DNA of 6,094 nt from Actinomycetota bacterium (GTDB taxonomy: Bacteria > Actinomycetota > Acidimicrobiia > Acidimicrobiales > Ilumatobacteraceae). The stretch covers positions 1-6,094 of the forward strand of contig WLEG01000112.1 in NCBI GenBank assembly GCA_009704425.1. Reading direction: 5' to 3'. Positions 5,756-6,094 of this stretch are shown here, piece by piece. Under the pieces are notes generated by a model. It worked only from the letters and a program-made list of their open reading frames with translations. It ran no database searches and had not been told where the DNA came from. The stretch's first letter is position 1. Each line of letters starts with the position of its first letter. The translations under genes were made by a program, and so were the position numbers.

Positions 5756-6094
5756 CACAATTCGTCTCGCAGAATCTGGCTCGCCCATCCGGTCGGGATG
5801 CTGTTCGCTCTGGCCTTCGCCCTCTTCTTCGCTGTTCTCCCCGAGGACGCGGTCTCCGAGACCGGTTCCCAGGTCGGCTTGTACGTTCTGGCCGCGATCC
5901 TCGGCCCGGTCACCGTGTTGGTTCTGCGGTTCCTGGCCGACCGCTTGCGACTGGACCGGCGGCGATTCGTCGTCATCGCCAGCGCCGGTGCCGCAACGTT
6001 CGACGGACTGTTCATCGGACTGTGGCCCGACGTGTACGGACACGAGGGCACGGCCCTCGCCAACGTGGCTGCGTTGATCCTCTTCGGCTTGGCG
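5744..6094 (+). CDS. Multi-pass membrane protein, 3' end missing (runs off right edge)
   Basis: The frame starts at GTG 5744-5746 and stays open for 117 codons to the edge of the window. After a short polar N-terminus (VTTTHNSSRRIW), hydrophobic segments occur at about residues 17-33, 44-64, 75-94 and 103 onwards. A basic loop (DRLRLDRRR, 66-74) lies between the second and third and should be cytoplasmic. The third segment carries GAATFDGLFIGLWPDVYG (82-99). An F-D-G/A motif followed by a Trp/Phe-Pro near the membrane surface recalls small DUF5367-like four-helix proteins, but this is a low-confidence resemblance and no function follows from it. GTG is chosen because it coincides with the expected transcription start of a good promoter. 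It is divergent from the malic-enzyme unit, 118 nt apart. Confidence 0.75.
   Translation, partial: MTTTHNSSRRIWLAHPVGMLFALAFALFFAVLPEDAVSETGSQVGLYVLAAILGPVTVLVLRFLADRLRLDRRRFVVIASAGAATFDGLFIGLWPDVYGHEGTALANVAALILFGLA

Noticed and set aside
5702..6063. Two minus-strand frames near the right edge
   Set aside because: They are Gln/Arg/Ser-rich and hydrophilic. The plus-strand frame from GTG 5744 shows real transmembrane segments and has a promoter.

Overview
The window looks like chromosomal DNA of a high-GC actinobacterium. The signs are a PPOX-type flavin/F420 enzyme, an ACT-domain malic enzyme, frequent GTG/TTG starts, scarce Shine-Dalgarno sequences and at least one apparently leaderless gene. 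An acidimicrobial-type lineage is possible, but the sequence alone cannot prove it. I see no tRNA, rRNA, CRISPR array, transposase or phage gene. This is mostly housekeeping and accessory metabolism at ordinary gene density.

Layout from left to right. (1) Positions 1-144, minus strand: the N-terminus of a lipoprotein or secreted protein that runs off the left edge. (2) Positions 288-704, plus strand: a PPOX-family (pyridoxamine oxidase-like) protein, divergent from the first gene. (3) A long perfect palindrome at 796-854. (4) Minus-strand unit A, read right to left: nhaA (2925 to 1627), then a small lipoprotein gene (1559 to 861). (5) A second, related palindrome at 3011-3071. (6) Minus-strand unit B, read right to left: ACT-domain malic enzyme (5625 to 4219), SRPBCC/AHSA1 protein (4216 to 3746), YhhN/TMEM86 membrane protein (3723 to 3088). 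(7) A 118-bp divergent promoter region with two dyads. (8) Positions 5744-6094, plus strand: a multi-pass membrane protein with a GTG start, cut by the right edge.

The most interesting signal is the pair of palindromes. Each lies just after the last stop codon of a minus-strand transcription unit (6 and 16 nt). They share a nearly identical 18-20 nt core and differ by paired (compensatory) substitutions that keep the stem perfect. They look like members of a repeat family used as transcription-unit boundaries, but without the U-tract of a classical intrinsic terminator.

Functionally, unit B joins malate/pyruvate metabolism to two genes with no obvious link to it. Unit A joins sodium/proton antiport to an envelope lipoprotein. 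Neither unit is a known dedicated system. No clearly new defence or biosynthetic system is visible here.
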